From assembly GCF_001612905.1 (NCBI RefSeq), contig NZ_BDBI01000008.1, forward strand, positions 1 to 64,000: a stretch of DNA of 64,000 bases, given 5' to 3'. The notes under the pieces were generated by a model, which ran no database searches, was not told the origin of the DNA, and worked only from the letters and a program-made list of their open reading frames with translations. Positions 16,989 to 25,742 of this stretch are shown here, piece by piece. How positions within the stretch are numbered: position 1 is the stretch's first letter; every line of letters starts with the position of its first letter. This stretch comes from Nocardia ignorata NBRC 108230. Lineage in GTDB: Bacteria > Actinomycetota > Actinomycetes > Mycobacteriales > Mycobacteriaceae. The position numbers and the translations under genes were made by a program.

Positions 16989-17540
16989 ATGACCGGTTTT
17001 TCGCGCGGCGAACTGGAAGAGATGGTCCAGCGCTGGCTGGATGCGAACAAGCGCTGTGAGGCCGAAGGCGACTGGCGGCCGCTGGCCGACATGTACACCG
17101 AGGACGCCACCTACGGCTGGAACTACGGACCGAACCACGAGTTCATGGCGGTGGGTCGCGAGCAGATCCGCGAGATCGCGGTCGGCCAGGAGATGGACGG
17201 CCTCGAGGGCTGGACCTACCCGTATCAGCATGTGGTGATCGACGAGAAGACCGGTGACGTCGTCGGTTTCTGGAAGCAGACCTCGAGCGCGACCCGTCCC
17301 GACGGCAGCAACTATCAGGTGCAGGGCATCGGTGGCAGCTGGTTCCGTTACGGCGGCGACTTCCAATGGTCCTGGCAGCGCGACTTCTTCGACTACGGCA
17401 ATGTCGGCGCCTTGTTCATGGAGATGATGACGAACAAGGCGATGACCCCCGGCATGCTCACCCGCATCAAGAAGGCGACGACCGAGCAGCCGCTGCCGGG
17501 GTGGTACCCGATCGGGAAAGCGCCGGTTCCGCTGTGGTGA
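16989..17540 (+). CDS. SnoaL/NTF2-like protein
   Basis: This is a 183-aa cone-shaped alpha+beta barrel protein of the SnoaL-like type. ELEEMVQRWLDANKRCEAEGDW forms the first helix, DMYTEDATYGWNYGPNHEFMA the hydrophobic cavity entrance, and VVIDEKTGDVVGFWKQTS the sheet. Members act as isomerases, cyclases or binding proteins for polycyclic compounds. I see no proof of catalysis here. The gene is tightly packed: the ribosome site AAGGAGAA lies in the end of the ferredoxin gene, and its stop overlaps the next gene by GTGA. A steroid or terpenoid ligand is inferred from the P450 neighbours. Confidence 0.85.
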   Translation: MTGFSRGELEEMVQRWLDANKRCEAEGDWRPLADMYTEDATYGWNYGPNHEFMAVGREQIREIAVGQEMDGLEGWTYPYQHVVIDEKTGDVVGFWKQTSSATRPDGSNYQVQGIGGSWFRYGGDFQWSWQRDFFDYGNVGALFMEMMTNKAMTPGMLTRIKKATTEQPLPGWYPIGKAPVPLW

Positions 17541-18817
17541 CGCCGAATTCGCGACAGTCCTACGCCGGGCTGTCGCGCGCGCAACTGGCCACGCTCGTCC
17601 CGGAACTGCTGCTGTGCGGTCACCTGATCGACCGGTCGGGCATGCCGCACACGATCGGCGCGTTCGGTCGCGAGGGCATGACCGAGGTCGCCATCGACGA
17701 GTGGCAGGTCGCCAGTCCCGTCTACACCCGGCGGATGCAGGCCGCGCTCGGCTTCGCCGGTGACGGTGTCGAGACGATCTTCAAAGGCCTGCAGCTCGAT
17801 ATCGGCGCCCCGCCACAGTTTCTCGACTTCCGCTTCCGCGTCGAGGATCACGATCACGGCGAGTTCTGGCTCGACCACTGTGGTGCGCTGGCCGATGTGG
17901 AACCGCTCGGCGACCAGTTCGTGCGGGCCATGTGTCACGACATCGAGGATCCGACCTTCGACGCGACCGCCCTGGCCACCAATCCGCACGCCCAGGTCCG
18001 CCCGATCCATCGCCCGCCGCGTGCGCCCGCGGACCGCAAGCCGGTATGCGCGTGGCGGGTGAGTATCGACCCGGCCAACGAACCGCCGCCGATTCCGCGC
18101 AATGCGGGGCTGGTGGCCGGGTCCGTCGCGGCGACGGTGGCGTTGTCACCGATCGACCCGGCCGACGACGGCACCGCCGACTACCGTGGCCCGTTGCTGA
18201 GCGATCTGCGGTTCGGTGATTTCTCCCGGTCGGCGCTGATCCGCATCGCCGAGGAGGTCGCGCTGCAACAGCACCTGCTGGTCGCCGGTTTCCTCATCGC
18301 GATCCGCGAACGGGTCGACGCGGAGCGGGCGGCGGAGATCGGCCGCAAGCAGTTCGCCGGTGTGGCGGGGGTGGCCGCGGAGCGGATCAGATCGGCCTTG
18401 GGTCTGGGTGGTGACCCGGAGTCGCTGGCGCGCGTGCTCGACCTGCATCCGGCGCTCAATCCGCGGCAGTACGTGGGCGCGAGAGTCGAAAAGTCCGGTG
18501 CCGAAGTGCGTCTCGTGCTCGAGCGCGGGTGCGGTGCGATCACCGACGGTGTGTGGCCCGCCCTGCTCGACCCGGACCATCTCGCGCCGCTCGACGCGCT
18601 GGTGCGTGGTGTCGACCCGCACTACACCTGCCACACCTCGAAGGCGACCGACACCGAACTCGTCGTCGAGGTCGTGCGTGCCGAGGAACCGGCCGCCGAG
18701 GCGGTGGAGGTGGCGCTGACCAGGATCAGCACCGGGGCCGCCTTCACCTTCGCCGATCGCGGAATCCCGTTGCCGTTGACCGTCGTAGATTCGAGTGGAG
18801 TGCGCAGTGACCGTTGA
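17537..18817 (+). CDS. Unnamed 426-aa actinobacterial protein of the P450 operon
   Basis: I do not recognise a named family. The protein is soluble with no signal peptide or membrane span. The N-terminal half holds strongly patterned stretches: LVPELLLCGHLIDRSGMPH, LGFAGDGVETIFKGLQLDIG and the histidine-rich GEFWLDHCGALADVEP followed by MCHDIEDPTFDATA. I recall similar wording in mycobacterial hypothetical proteins. The H/C/D residues (DHC, CHDIED) could form a metal or catalytic site. The C-terminal half (after about 210) looks like a second alpha/beta domain with repeated acidic loops. The start is GTG 17537, overlapping the SnoaL stop. It overlaps the CYP123-like gene at its end, so it should act with the P450 and SnoaL protein. 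Confidence 0.75.
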   Translation: MTPNSRQSYAGLSRAQLATLVPELLLCGHLIDRSGMPHTIGAFGREGMTEVAIDEWQVASPVYTRRMQAALGFAGDGVETIFKGLQLDIGAPPQFLDFRFRVEDHDHGEFWLDHCGALADVEPLGDQFVRAMCHDIEDPTFDATALATNPHAQVRPIHRPPRAPADRKPVCAWRVSIDPANEPPPIPRNAGLVAGSVAATVALSPIDPADDGTADYRGPLLSDLRFGDFSRSALIRIAEEVALQQHLLVAGFLIAIRERVDAERAAEIGRKQFAGVAGVAAERIRSALGLGGDPESLARVLDLHPALNPRQYVGARVEKSGAEVRLVLERGCGAITDGVWPALLDPDHLAPLDALVRGVDPHYTCHTSKATDTELVVEVVRAEEPAAEAVEVALTRISTGAAFTFADRGIPLPLTVVDSSGVRSDR

Positions 18818-20027
18818 CATGGAGACCTCGATCCCGTTCGACCCGTACGACTACGCCTTCCACGAGGACCCGTACCCCACCTACGCCCGGCTGCGGGCGG
18901 AGGCGCCGGTGTACCGCAACGCGTCGATGGACTTCTGGGCGTTGTCGCGGCACCGCGATGTGCGGGCCGCCCTGCGCGACAGCGCCCGCCTGTCCAACAG
19001 CTGGGGTGTCTCGCTCGACCCCACCGCCTACGGGCCGGAAGCGCACCGGTCCATGTCGTTCCTGGCGATGGACGACCCCAAGCACGCGCGTATCCGCAAA
19101 CTGGTGTCCAAGGGTTTCACCCCGCGCAGGCTCGCGGACCTGAGCGAACGGATCGCCGAACTCACCCGTAGCCACTGGGATCGGTGCCTGCAACTGGGCG
19201 AGTTCGACTACATCCGTGACTTCGCCGGGCTGCTGCCGATGGACGTGGTCTCGGAGATGCTCGGCGTCCCCGAGTCGGACCGCGCCCATCTGCGTACCCA
19301 GTCGGATCTGCTGCTGCACCGGGAGGAAGGCGTGCTCGACGTGCCGCAGGGCGCGATCATGGCCTATCTCGAACTCACCGGTTACTACCGCGACCTGCTC
19401 GAAGGGCGCCGCAAGAACCCCGGTGAGGATCTGGTGTCGGTGCTGATGGACGCCGAGGTCACCGACGGCGACGCGGGCACCACCCGCCTGTCCGACGCCG
19501 AGATCATCGGCTTCCTGATCCTGATGGTCGTCGCGGGCAACGAGACGACGACCAAGCTGCTCGGCAACGCCATGTACTGGGGTTCGCGGTTCCCCGACGA
19601 GGTCGCCAAACCCTTGGCCGACCCCTCGCTCGTGCCGGACTGGACCGAAGAGACACTGCGCTACGACAATTCGACCCAGATCCTGGTGCGCCGTGTCCTC
19701 ACGGATGTCGAATTCGGTGAGCACACCATCGCGGCGGGGGAGCGGGTGCTGTTGCTGCTCGGTTCGGCCAACCGCGACGAGGACGTCTTCGACGACGCCG
19801 CCGAGTACCGCATCGGCCGCGACAGCTCCCAGACCCTGCTGAGTTTCGGTCTCGGCGTGCACTTCTGCCTCGGTGCGCACCTGGCGCGGATGGAGGCCGA
19901 CATCGGCCTCGGGCAGATCGCCGCCTCCATCCGCGGCTACGAGATCGACACCGCCGCTGCCGAACGGGTGCACTCGGTGAGCGTGCGCGGCTTCGCCACG
20001 CTGCCGATGTCGGTGCGGGCGAGATAG
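18807..20027 (+). CDS. Cytochrome P450, CYP123-like
   Basis: This is a 406-aa soluble P450. It has the N-terminal FDPYDYAFHEDPYPTYARLR, the I-helix VVAGNETTTKLLGNA, the K-helix EETLR, and the heme loop LLSFGLGVHFCLGAHLARME with the ligand Cys at about 354. The pattern of the N-terminus and heme region resembles M. tuberculosis CYP123 (Rv0766c), a neighbour of cyp51 there. The substrate is unknown. The start is GTG 18807 with GAGTGGAG upstream, and GTG 18795 and ATG 18819 are alternatives. The start lies inside the preceding gene (11-bp overlap). It converges with the last mce gene, with 1 bp between stops and no terminator hairpin. Confidence 0.9.
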   Translation: MTVDMETSIPFDPYDYAFHEDPYPTYARLRAEAPVYRNASMDFWALSRHRDVRAALRDSARLSNSWGVSLDPTAYGPEAHRSMSFLAMDDPKHARIRKLVSKGFTPRRLADLSERIAELTRSHWDRCLQLGEFDYIRDFAGLLPMDVVSEMLGVPESDRAHLRTQSDLLLHREEGVLDVPQGAIMAYLELTGYYRDLLEGRRKNPGEDLVSVLMDAEVTDGDAGTTRLSDAEIIGFLILMVVAGNETTTKLLGNAMYWGSRFPDEVAKPLADPSLVPDWTEETLRYDNSTQILVRRVLTDVEFGEHTIAAGERVLLLLGSANRDEDVFDDAAEYRIGRDSSQTLLSFGLGVHFCLGAHLARMEADIGLGQIAASIRGYEIDTAAAERVHSVSVRGFATLPMSVRAR

Positions 20028-20028
20028 G

Positions 20029-20607
20029 TCACTTCAGCGGCAGGGCGTTCTGCAGCCCACCGACATCGGCGATCCGCCAGTCCGCGTTGCGGTCGACCGT
20101 GAGCGAATAGGCCACGGTGGTGAGGGTGCCGGTGGGATTCTGCACGCTGGTGGAGTTGACGGTGAGATAGGCGTTCACCTTGTACACCCCGCCCGACTCG
20201 GACACGACGCCGGCCGACAAGGGTGTCGCCGTCGAGGTCCACTGCAGCGGCAGCAGGATCTGCTCGAGTTGCGGCGCTGTCGCGTCGAACTTGCCCGAAA
20301 GCTGCGGGGTGGTACCGGTTTTCAGCCGGGCCAGCCACGCCTTGGCGTCCCGGTAGTCTATGGTCGACGCCCCGAGCGCGTAGTCGAGGGCGACCTGTTC
20401 GACCCGGCGATCCTCGGCGGCGCGCCGATCGTGGTCGGCGATGGTGGTGCGCGCCGACAGATACAGGATTCCGAAGGTGGCCGTCACCACCACGAGCGCC
20501 GCGACGGCGCACCCGGTGAGCACGCTCGACAGCCGGATCGAGAGGGTGCGTGGCTGGGGTCCGTCGGGGGCAGGCGTGTGGGGGCGGGTCTCGAGGTCAA
20601 CGGTCAT
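20029..20607 (-). CDS. Mce-associated membrane protein
   Basis: This is a 192-aa protein with a short cytoplasmic N-terminus, one membrane span (about 30-52: LTGCAVAALVVVTATFGILYL) and an extracytoplasmic domain that resembles the NTF2-like fold of Mce-associated (Mas/Mam) proteins. Such proteins close mce operons and stabilise the Mce complex. It is last in the nine-gene mce operon, 21 bp after mceF. Confidence 0.87.
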   Translation of the reverse strand: MTVDLETRPHTPAPDGPQPRTLSIRLSSVLTGCAVAALVVVTATFGILYLSARTTIADHDRRAAEDRRVEQVALDYALGASTIDYRDAKAWLARLKTGTTPQLSGKFDATAPQLEQILLPLQWTSTATPLSAGVVSESGGVYKVNAYLTVNSTSVQNPTGTLTTVAYSLTVDRNADWRIADVGGLQNALPLK

Positions 20608-20628
20608 GGGGTGCCGGTCCTTTCGTGC

Positions 20629-21582
20629 CTATTTGATGCCGATGCGCAGATGCACCGTGTCGTCGCCGAGGCCGTGCAGGGCCTGGTCGAGCAGGGCGCC
20701 GAGATCGAGATCGGGTGCGGTGGCCACGGCGTCGCGCACCACCGGTTGCAGCATCGGGCCCAAGGCCGCGGCGCTCGGCCCGATCTTCGCGAGCAGCGCG
20801 TCGAGTTCGCGCACGAACACCAGCACCCCGCCCCCGGAGAAATAGTCGGCGACCGGGCGGCTCTCGACCAGCGCCGACCCGGACTGCACGATGGCGCTGA
20901 GGGTGATGCCGAACTCGCCGAACAGCGGGCCCGCTGTGCTCAGCGACGGCCCCATCCAGTCGATGTCGGCGCCGAGGAATTGCAGGTCGGCGAACAGCTG
21001 ACGCAGCCGGTCGGTGCGGCTGAGCAATGTCGCGGCCAGCAATGTGGTGGAGCGGCGCAGGGTCTGCATGGTCGCCTCGGTGTCGGCAAGGGCACGGTCG
21101 AAGGTGTCGACCAGGCCTGCCATCACCTCGGGGCGGATCTGATCGAGCAGGTCGATCAGCCGGGTGGACAGGGTGGTGATGGTCATCGGCGCGGGCACGC
21201 GGTGCGCCGGAATGCGCTGCCCGTCGGTGAGATACGGCCCCGCGTCGTCGACCGGGTCGAAACCGATGTAGGGCTCGCCGAGTGCCGAGAGCTGTTCCAC
21301 GCGGATCCGGCTCGACACCGGAATCGGGTACCGCTCGTCGATCCGCAAGGCGACGAGTACCCCGCTCGCCTGCTTGCGTACCGACTCGGCCCGGCCCACC
21401 GCGATCCCGTTGAGCAGCACCGGCGCGCCGGGACCGAGCCCACCCGAGGTGCTCAGTTCCAGCTCGACGGCCAGGTAGTCGCGACGCGGGTCGATATTCA
21501 GTACCCCGAACGTCATGTACGCGACGCCGAGAACCAGCACGGCCGCGATGGCCGAGAGCGACAGCGCGGCACGGGTATTCAT
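20629..21582 (-). CDS. mceF: Mce-family substrate-binding protein, MceF position
   Basis: This is a 317-aa Mce protein with an N-terminal membrane anchor (LSLSAIAAVLVLGVAYMTFG) and the MCE domain (about 38-115: LELSTSGGLGPGAPVLLNG, then GRAESVRKQASGVLVAL). A helical tail follows, which in MCE hexamers forms the periplasmic tube carrying lipid to YrbE permeases. The start ATG 21582 overlaps the mceE stop (ATGA). Its tail is shorter than in many MceF proteins. Confidence 0.9.
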   Translation of the reverse strand: MNTRAALSLSAIAAVLVLGVAYMTFGVLNIDPRRDYLAVELELSTSGGLGPGAPVLLNGIAVGRAESVRKQASGVLVALRIDERYPIPVSSRIRVEQLSALGEPYIGFDPVDDAGPYLTDGQRIPAHRVPAPMTITTLSTRLIDLLDQIRPEVMAGLVDTFDRALADTEATMQTLRRSTTLLAATLLSRTDRLRQLFADLQFLGADIDWMGPSLSTAGPLFGEFGITLSAIVQSGSALVESRPVADYFSGGGVLVFVRELDALLAKIGPSAAALGPMLQPVVRDAVATAPDLDLGALLDQALHGLGDDTVHLRIGIK

Positions 21583-22634
21583 CGGACGGCTCCGATCATC
21601 CGCAGCAGGTCGACGATTCGCTCGGTCTGCTCGTCGGTACTCTTCGCCCCCGTGACCCCGATCTCGACCACGTCGACCTTCGGCCCGCGCTGGGCGAACG
21701 GCAGCACCTTGGTATGGATCAGGTCGACGAGCGTCTTCAGGTTCGACGGCGACGAGGTATCGAACGGTCTGCTGCCGAACAGCATCGGCACCACCGCGGC
21801 GGTCGTGGCGTCGAGCGAACCGAGCAGCGGCCCGAGCCAGGCGGCGCTCGGCGCGACCGGGCCGAGCGCGGTGAGGACGAAGATGACACCGATCTGGGCG
21901 TTGATCGCATCGGTGGTCTGGGTGACGCCGTAGGGCGTGAGCAGCTCGGCCAGCACGGGGGCGTTGTCGAGAACCCCGTCCTCGAGGGTGGCACCGAGAC
22001 CGTCGAGGATCGCGTCGACCGAGTCGAGGTGATCGGCCAGGTCCGACAGGTCCGTGCCGAGGGTTTCGGACAGGCGGGCGGTGTCGCCCGGATCGGCGGG
22101 CAGCACCCCGTTCATCGTGGTGACGATGTCCTGCAGATCGGTGACCGCGCCGGTGCCGATGAACACCGACAGCGTGGCGAGAATGTCCTCGATGGCCGGG
22201 GCGCGGGCGGTGTCGGCCAGCGGGATCGTCGCGCCAGGTCCCAGCGTGCCGGTGGTGGATTCGCTCGGTTCGGTGAGCGCGATGTGCACGTCGCCCAGTG
22301 GGGTGTTCTGGCGCAGCTCGGCCGTGGTGCCCACCGGCAGCCGAACCGTGTCGTCGATCTCGACGTCCGCTGTGGCATGGCCGTTTTCGCTGAGGGCGAC
22401 CGACGAGAGCTTGCCCACCCGGACACCGTCGGCGATCACCTTCGCGCCCTGCGGCAGGTTGAGGACACTGGCGAATTCGATGCGCAGCCGATAGGTGGGT
22501 TCGCCGGCGCCCGGCAGAACCGTTCCGCATCCGAGCAGGGTGCAGGCCGCTACGACGATCAGGAACAGGTGTCGTAGCCGACCGCGCCTCCCGAGGGGAA
22601 GCTGGTTCCGCAACCGGCACGTCGTCGACCTCAT
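21579..22634 (-). CDS. mceE: Mce-family lipoprotein, MceE position
   Basis: This is a 351-aa protein. The N-terminal signal LFLIVVAACTLLGCG contains a lipobox (LLGC), so this is the lipoprotein subunit (LprK type) as expected for the fifth mce gene. The MCE domain follows (YRLRIEFASVLNLPQGAKVIADGVRVG), then a long helical region. The start ATG 22634 overlaps the mceD stop. Confidence 0.92.
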   Translation of the reverse strand: MRSTTCRLRNQLPLGRRGRLRHLFLIVVAACTLLGCGTVLPGAGEPTYRLRIEFASVLNLPQGAKVIADGVRVGKLSSVALSENGHATADVEIDDTVRLPVGTTAELRQNTPLGDVHIALTEPSESTTGTLGPGATIPLADTARAPAIEDILATLSVFIGTGAVTDLQDIVTTMNGVLPADPGDTARLSETLGTDLSDLADHLDSVDAILDGLGATLEDGVLDNAPVLAELLTPYGVTQTTDAINAQIGVIFVLTALGPVAPSAAWLGPLLGSLDATTAAVVPMLFGSRPFDTSSPSNLKTLVDLIHTKVLPFAQRGPKVDVVEIGVTGAKSTDEQTERIVDLLRMIGAVR

Positions 22635-23734
22635 CGCCCACTCACCGCCGCGAGCAGGGCCGGAAGCGCGGGCAGAGTGAGCGTTCCGTCCGGCGCGAGA
22701 GCACACGGTTGCCCGGTCACCGCCTGGATTGCCGCACACACGTGTGGTGAGTCGACTTGGGGCACAGCCAGTTTCGGAGGCGCGTACCCGATGGTGGGGC
22801 GCCCACTGTCCGGATCGATACTCGCGGCGAAGCCGGCGGCGAGGGCGGGGGTGAGCTCGATGACTTCGGCAACCGAGCCGAATCCCGCCGTCAGCAGTGC
22901 GGGCAGGTCGGCGATCTTGTCGAGCGCACGGACCGCCGGGGTGCCGATCATCATCATCACGTCGTTGAGCTGGGGCAGGACCTGGATCAGATAGGTCACG
23001 ATGTCGATGATCGGTGGGAAGGCGATGGTGACGATGTCGTCGAACGTCCGTGGTAGCTCGATCGTCATCGCCCGCACGGTGTCCCACCCGTTGCGGGCGT
23101 GCCGTACCAGCTCGGTGAGGGCGTCGATGAGACTGCCGAGGTGCCCGATCGCGGCATCGGGGGCGGCCAGCGCCCGGCCGAGCTGGTGCAGGACCGCGTT
23201 GATGTCGTCGCCGGTGCCCGCGGTCGCCCGGTCGAGCGCCGACAAGCCCGAGCCGAGGGCCGTGCGCTGCGCGGGATCGTCGGCGGCATTCAGTTCGTCG
23301 GCCAGCCCGGCGAGCGCGTCGAACGTCTCCGAAAGACTCAGCGGAGTCAGTGTTCTGGTGATGCACGTGCCCGGCTCCCAGCCACCGGCAGCCGGTTCGT
23401 CGCCGACGAGAGCGAGATGGCGATCGGCCACCAGGGTGTCGCTCACGGTCACCGCGCCCACATCCGTGGGCAGCCGGCGATCGGCGCGCACGGTGAACCG
23501 CACCCGAGCCGAGGCGCCGTGTGGCTCGATGCCGGTGACCTCACCGACCGGGATGCCGAGCACGGTGACGGAGCTGCCCCGGTAGAGCCCGATGCTGTCG
23601 GGCATGTCCGCGCAATAGGTGCGCACCGGCGGCGCGGGCCGTGACAGCTGTAGTGCCACCGCGCCCGCGAGGACGACGACAAGCACCACCGCCGTTGACA
23701 TGAACCCGCGCGAACCGAGCAGGCGTGTCACCAT
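22631..23734 (-). CDS. mceD: Mce-family protein, MceD position
   Basis: This is a 367-aa protein with one N-terminal membrane segment (STAVVLVVVLAGAVAL), an MCE domain containing SIGLYRGSSVTVLGIPVGEV, and a long helical tail ending in a hydrophobic stretch. Ribosome-site spacing decides the start: GGGAGG upstream is almost fused to GTG 23740 but about 8 nt before ATG 23734. The latter shares its A with the mceC stop (TGATG), indicating translational coupling. Confidence 0.9.
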   Translation of the reverse strand: MVTRLLGSRGFMSTAVVLVVVLAGAVALQLSRPAPPVRTYCADMPDSIGLYRGSSVTVLGIPVGEVTGIEPHGASARVRFTVRADRRLPTDVGAVTVSDTLVADRHLALVGDEPAAGGWEPGTCITRTLTPLSLSETFDALAGLADELNAADDPAQRTALGSGLSALDRATAGTGDDINAVLHQLGRALAAPDAAIGHLGSLIDALTELVRHARNGWDTVRAMTIELPRTFDDIVTIAFPPIIDIVTYLIQVLPQLNDVMMMIGTPAVRALDKIADLPALLTAGFGSVAEVIELTPALAAGFAASIDPDSGRPTIGYAPPKLAVPQVDSPHVCAAIQAVTGQPCALAPDGTLTLPALPALLAAVSGR

Positions 23735-24744
23735 CAGCACCCACCTCCCGGAACCGGCACACAGATACGGTCCGGCACGATCGTCACCGTGGAGTGGTCG
23801 ATGCTCACCCCGTCGCCACCGGCGAGCAGCGGCGTCAATCGCTGTTCCAGTGCCACCAGTGCTTCGAAGAGCGAACCCAGGTGCGTGCCGAGGTTTTCCA
23901 GGCCCGCGACGGCGTCGGCGAGCGGTTGCGCGCGGGCTCGCAGGTCGCGGTCCCAGGCCCGGCCGAGCGGGGACGCCTTGCGCAGCACATCGGACAGGTC
24001 GCCCAGAGCCTGGCTCACGATGGCCTTGTTGGTCTGCACCAGCGTTTCCAGGGTGTGCAGGTTGCGCACCAGTTGGGCGAGCACCTGCGAACTGCCGTTC
24101 AGCGCGGTCAGGTACTCGTCGGCGAAGGCGAGCGCGCGGGAGATGTCGGCGTTCTGGGTGTTCAGCACCGCGACGAAGTCACCGGCGGCGCGCAGCGCCG
24201 ACCGGAAAGCGTCGGGACTGTTGTCGAACGAGGTGGACAGGGCGGCCAGGTTCTGTCGCAGCACCGAGCCGTCGATCTCGCGCACGGGTCGTACCGCGTC
24301 CTGGAAGACCTCGGTGAGGTTGTAGGGCAGGATCACCCTCTCCCGGGGGATCACGGCCGAACCCAGCGCAGCCGTGCCCGCCGGTCGCAGGGCGACGTAG
24401 TAGCCGCCCACCACCGTCAGCATGCGGATCTCCAGGATCGTCTGATCGCCGACGGCCACGTCCTCGCGCACGGTGAACGTCATCCGTACCCGATCCGCCA
24501 GCAGGTCAAGCGTCCGTACCCGGCCGACACCGATCCCCGCGATCCGTACATCGTCGCCTTCGCGCAGCGCACCCGCATCGGCCAGTTCGGCGTGGTACAC
24601 CCGCTCGGCATCCGTCCCGACCACCGCGACCACACCAAGCGCGATCATGAGCAGCACGGCACCGCACAGCCCGGCCAGCCCCCAGCGCAGGTCACCGGCA
24701 CGCCCGTCCGTGCGCCGGCCGAGCAAGGCGCGCAGTCGTGTCAT
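23734..24744 (-). CDS. mceC: Mce-family protein, MceC position
   Basis: This is a 336-aa protein with membrane anchor GLAGLCGAVLLMIALGVVAVV and MCE domain with LREGDDVRIAGIGVGRVRTLD. A helical tail rich in Leu and Gln follows, with repeated LVRNLHTLETLV-type heptads. It ends in VPGGGC. ATG 24744 overlaps the mceB stop (ATGA), and the open frame extends 27 codons further but only inside mceB. Confidence 0.92.
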   Translation of the reverse strand: MTRLRALLGRRTDGRAGDLRWGLAGLCGAVLLMIALGVVAVVGTDAERVYHAELADAGALREGDDVRIAGIGVGRVRTLDLLADRVRMTFTVREDVAVGDQTILEIRMLTVVGGYYVALRPAGTAALGSAVIPRERVILPYNLTEVFQDAVRPVREIDGSVLRQNLAALSTSFDNSPDAFRSALRAAGDFVAVLNTQNADISRALAFADEYLTALNGSSQVLAQLVRNLHTLETLVQTNKAIVSQALGDLSDVLRKASPLGRAWDRDLRARAQPLADAVAGLENLGTHLGSLFEALVALEQRLTPLLAGGDGVSIDHSTVTIVPDRICVPVPGGGC

Positions 24745-25742
24745 CGGGTGCGGCACAGCGTCACCCCCTGTCCGTCGAACAGCACCCGCAACGGCTCCGG
24801 CGCCGCCGCGACCCCATGAGTGCACGTGCCCGCCCGCCCGTTCGCGGGCACGGTGGCCGCCATGGTCTGGATGAGCCCCGGCAGTCCGGCGAAGACCTCG
24901 GCCGCCACCTGCGGATCGGGAAACGCGTTGCGCAACACCAGGTCCAGATCGCTGCCCTCGTCACCGGTGATGCCCGCGACGGTCAGCATCGACCGGATCG
25001 GTTGCAGCACCGGGGGAATGGCAACGGAGAAATCGACCAGGCCGGGCAGCTTGTCGGCGATGGCGGTGAACAAGCCGGTGAGGTTGGTCAGCATCCGCAC
25101 CGCCTGCGCCGACTTACCGCCGAGGCGCTCCGCGATCACGGCCAGATTCCGCACCAGCGTCGACAGCACGACCTGCCGGTCGGAGGCGTAGCGGCTCAGG
25201 GTGTCGACCGCGTCGAGAGCGGGACCCAGACCGGCGCCGTCCCCCTGGATCACGGCGAGCAGGCTGGTGGTGAACCGGTTGATCTCCTCGGTGGACAGCT
25301 GCGCGAGGACCGGCTGCAAACCCTTGAACAGTGTGGTGATGTCGAACGAAGGAACGGTTTCGGCGGTTCCGAACACTTGCTCGGGCGCGCGCGGTGTGCT
25401 CGGCCGCGGCGGTGCGACGATCTCCAGATACCGGAAGCCGGTGAGGTTCTGGTACCGAACGGCGATGGTGGCGGCCGTGTCGACCGGGTGCGCGCGCAGC
25501 ACGGTGAACCGGACGCGGGCCAGTGCGCCGTCGAGCTCGATCCCCGACACCTTGCCGACCGCGACACCGTGCAACCGCACGTCGTCGCCCGTGCGCAACC
25601 CGTTGGCATCGGTGAACAGCGCGATGAAGGACTCGGTGTCGCCGCGCACCGGTCGCTCGATCAACCGGAAGATCCCGGCCAGCGCGACGGCGGTGAGCGT
25701 CAGTGCGATCGCCACCCGCACGGCGAGCCCGCGAGTCCTCAT
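24741..25742 (-). CDS. mceB: Mce-family protein, MceB position
   Basis: This is a 333-aa protein with an anchor (VRVAIALTLTAVALAGIFRLI), an MCE domain with TDANGLRTGDDVRLHGVAVGKVSGIEL and NLTGFRYLEI, and a helical tail. Two cysteines near the C-terminus (GTCTH, TLCRTR) could form a disulfide. The start ATG 25742 shares a base with the mceA stop (TGATG). Confidence 0.92.
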   Translation of the reverse strand: MRTRGLAVRVAIALTLTAVALAGIFRLIERPVRGDTESFIALFTDANGLRTGDDVRLHGVAVGKVSGIELDGALARVRFTVLRAHPVDTAATIAVRYQNLTGFRYLEIVAPPRPSTPRAPEQVFGTAETVPSFDITTLFKGLQPVLAQLSTEEINRFTTSLLAVIQGDGAGLGPALDAVDTLSRYASDRQVVLSTLVRNLAVIAERLGGKSAQAVRMLTNLTGLFTAIADKLPGLVDFSVAIPPVLQPIRSMLTVAGITGDEGSDLDLVLRNAFPDPQVAAEVFAGLPGLIQTMAATVPANGRAGTCTHGVAAAPEPLRVLFDGQGVTLCRTR

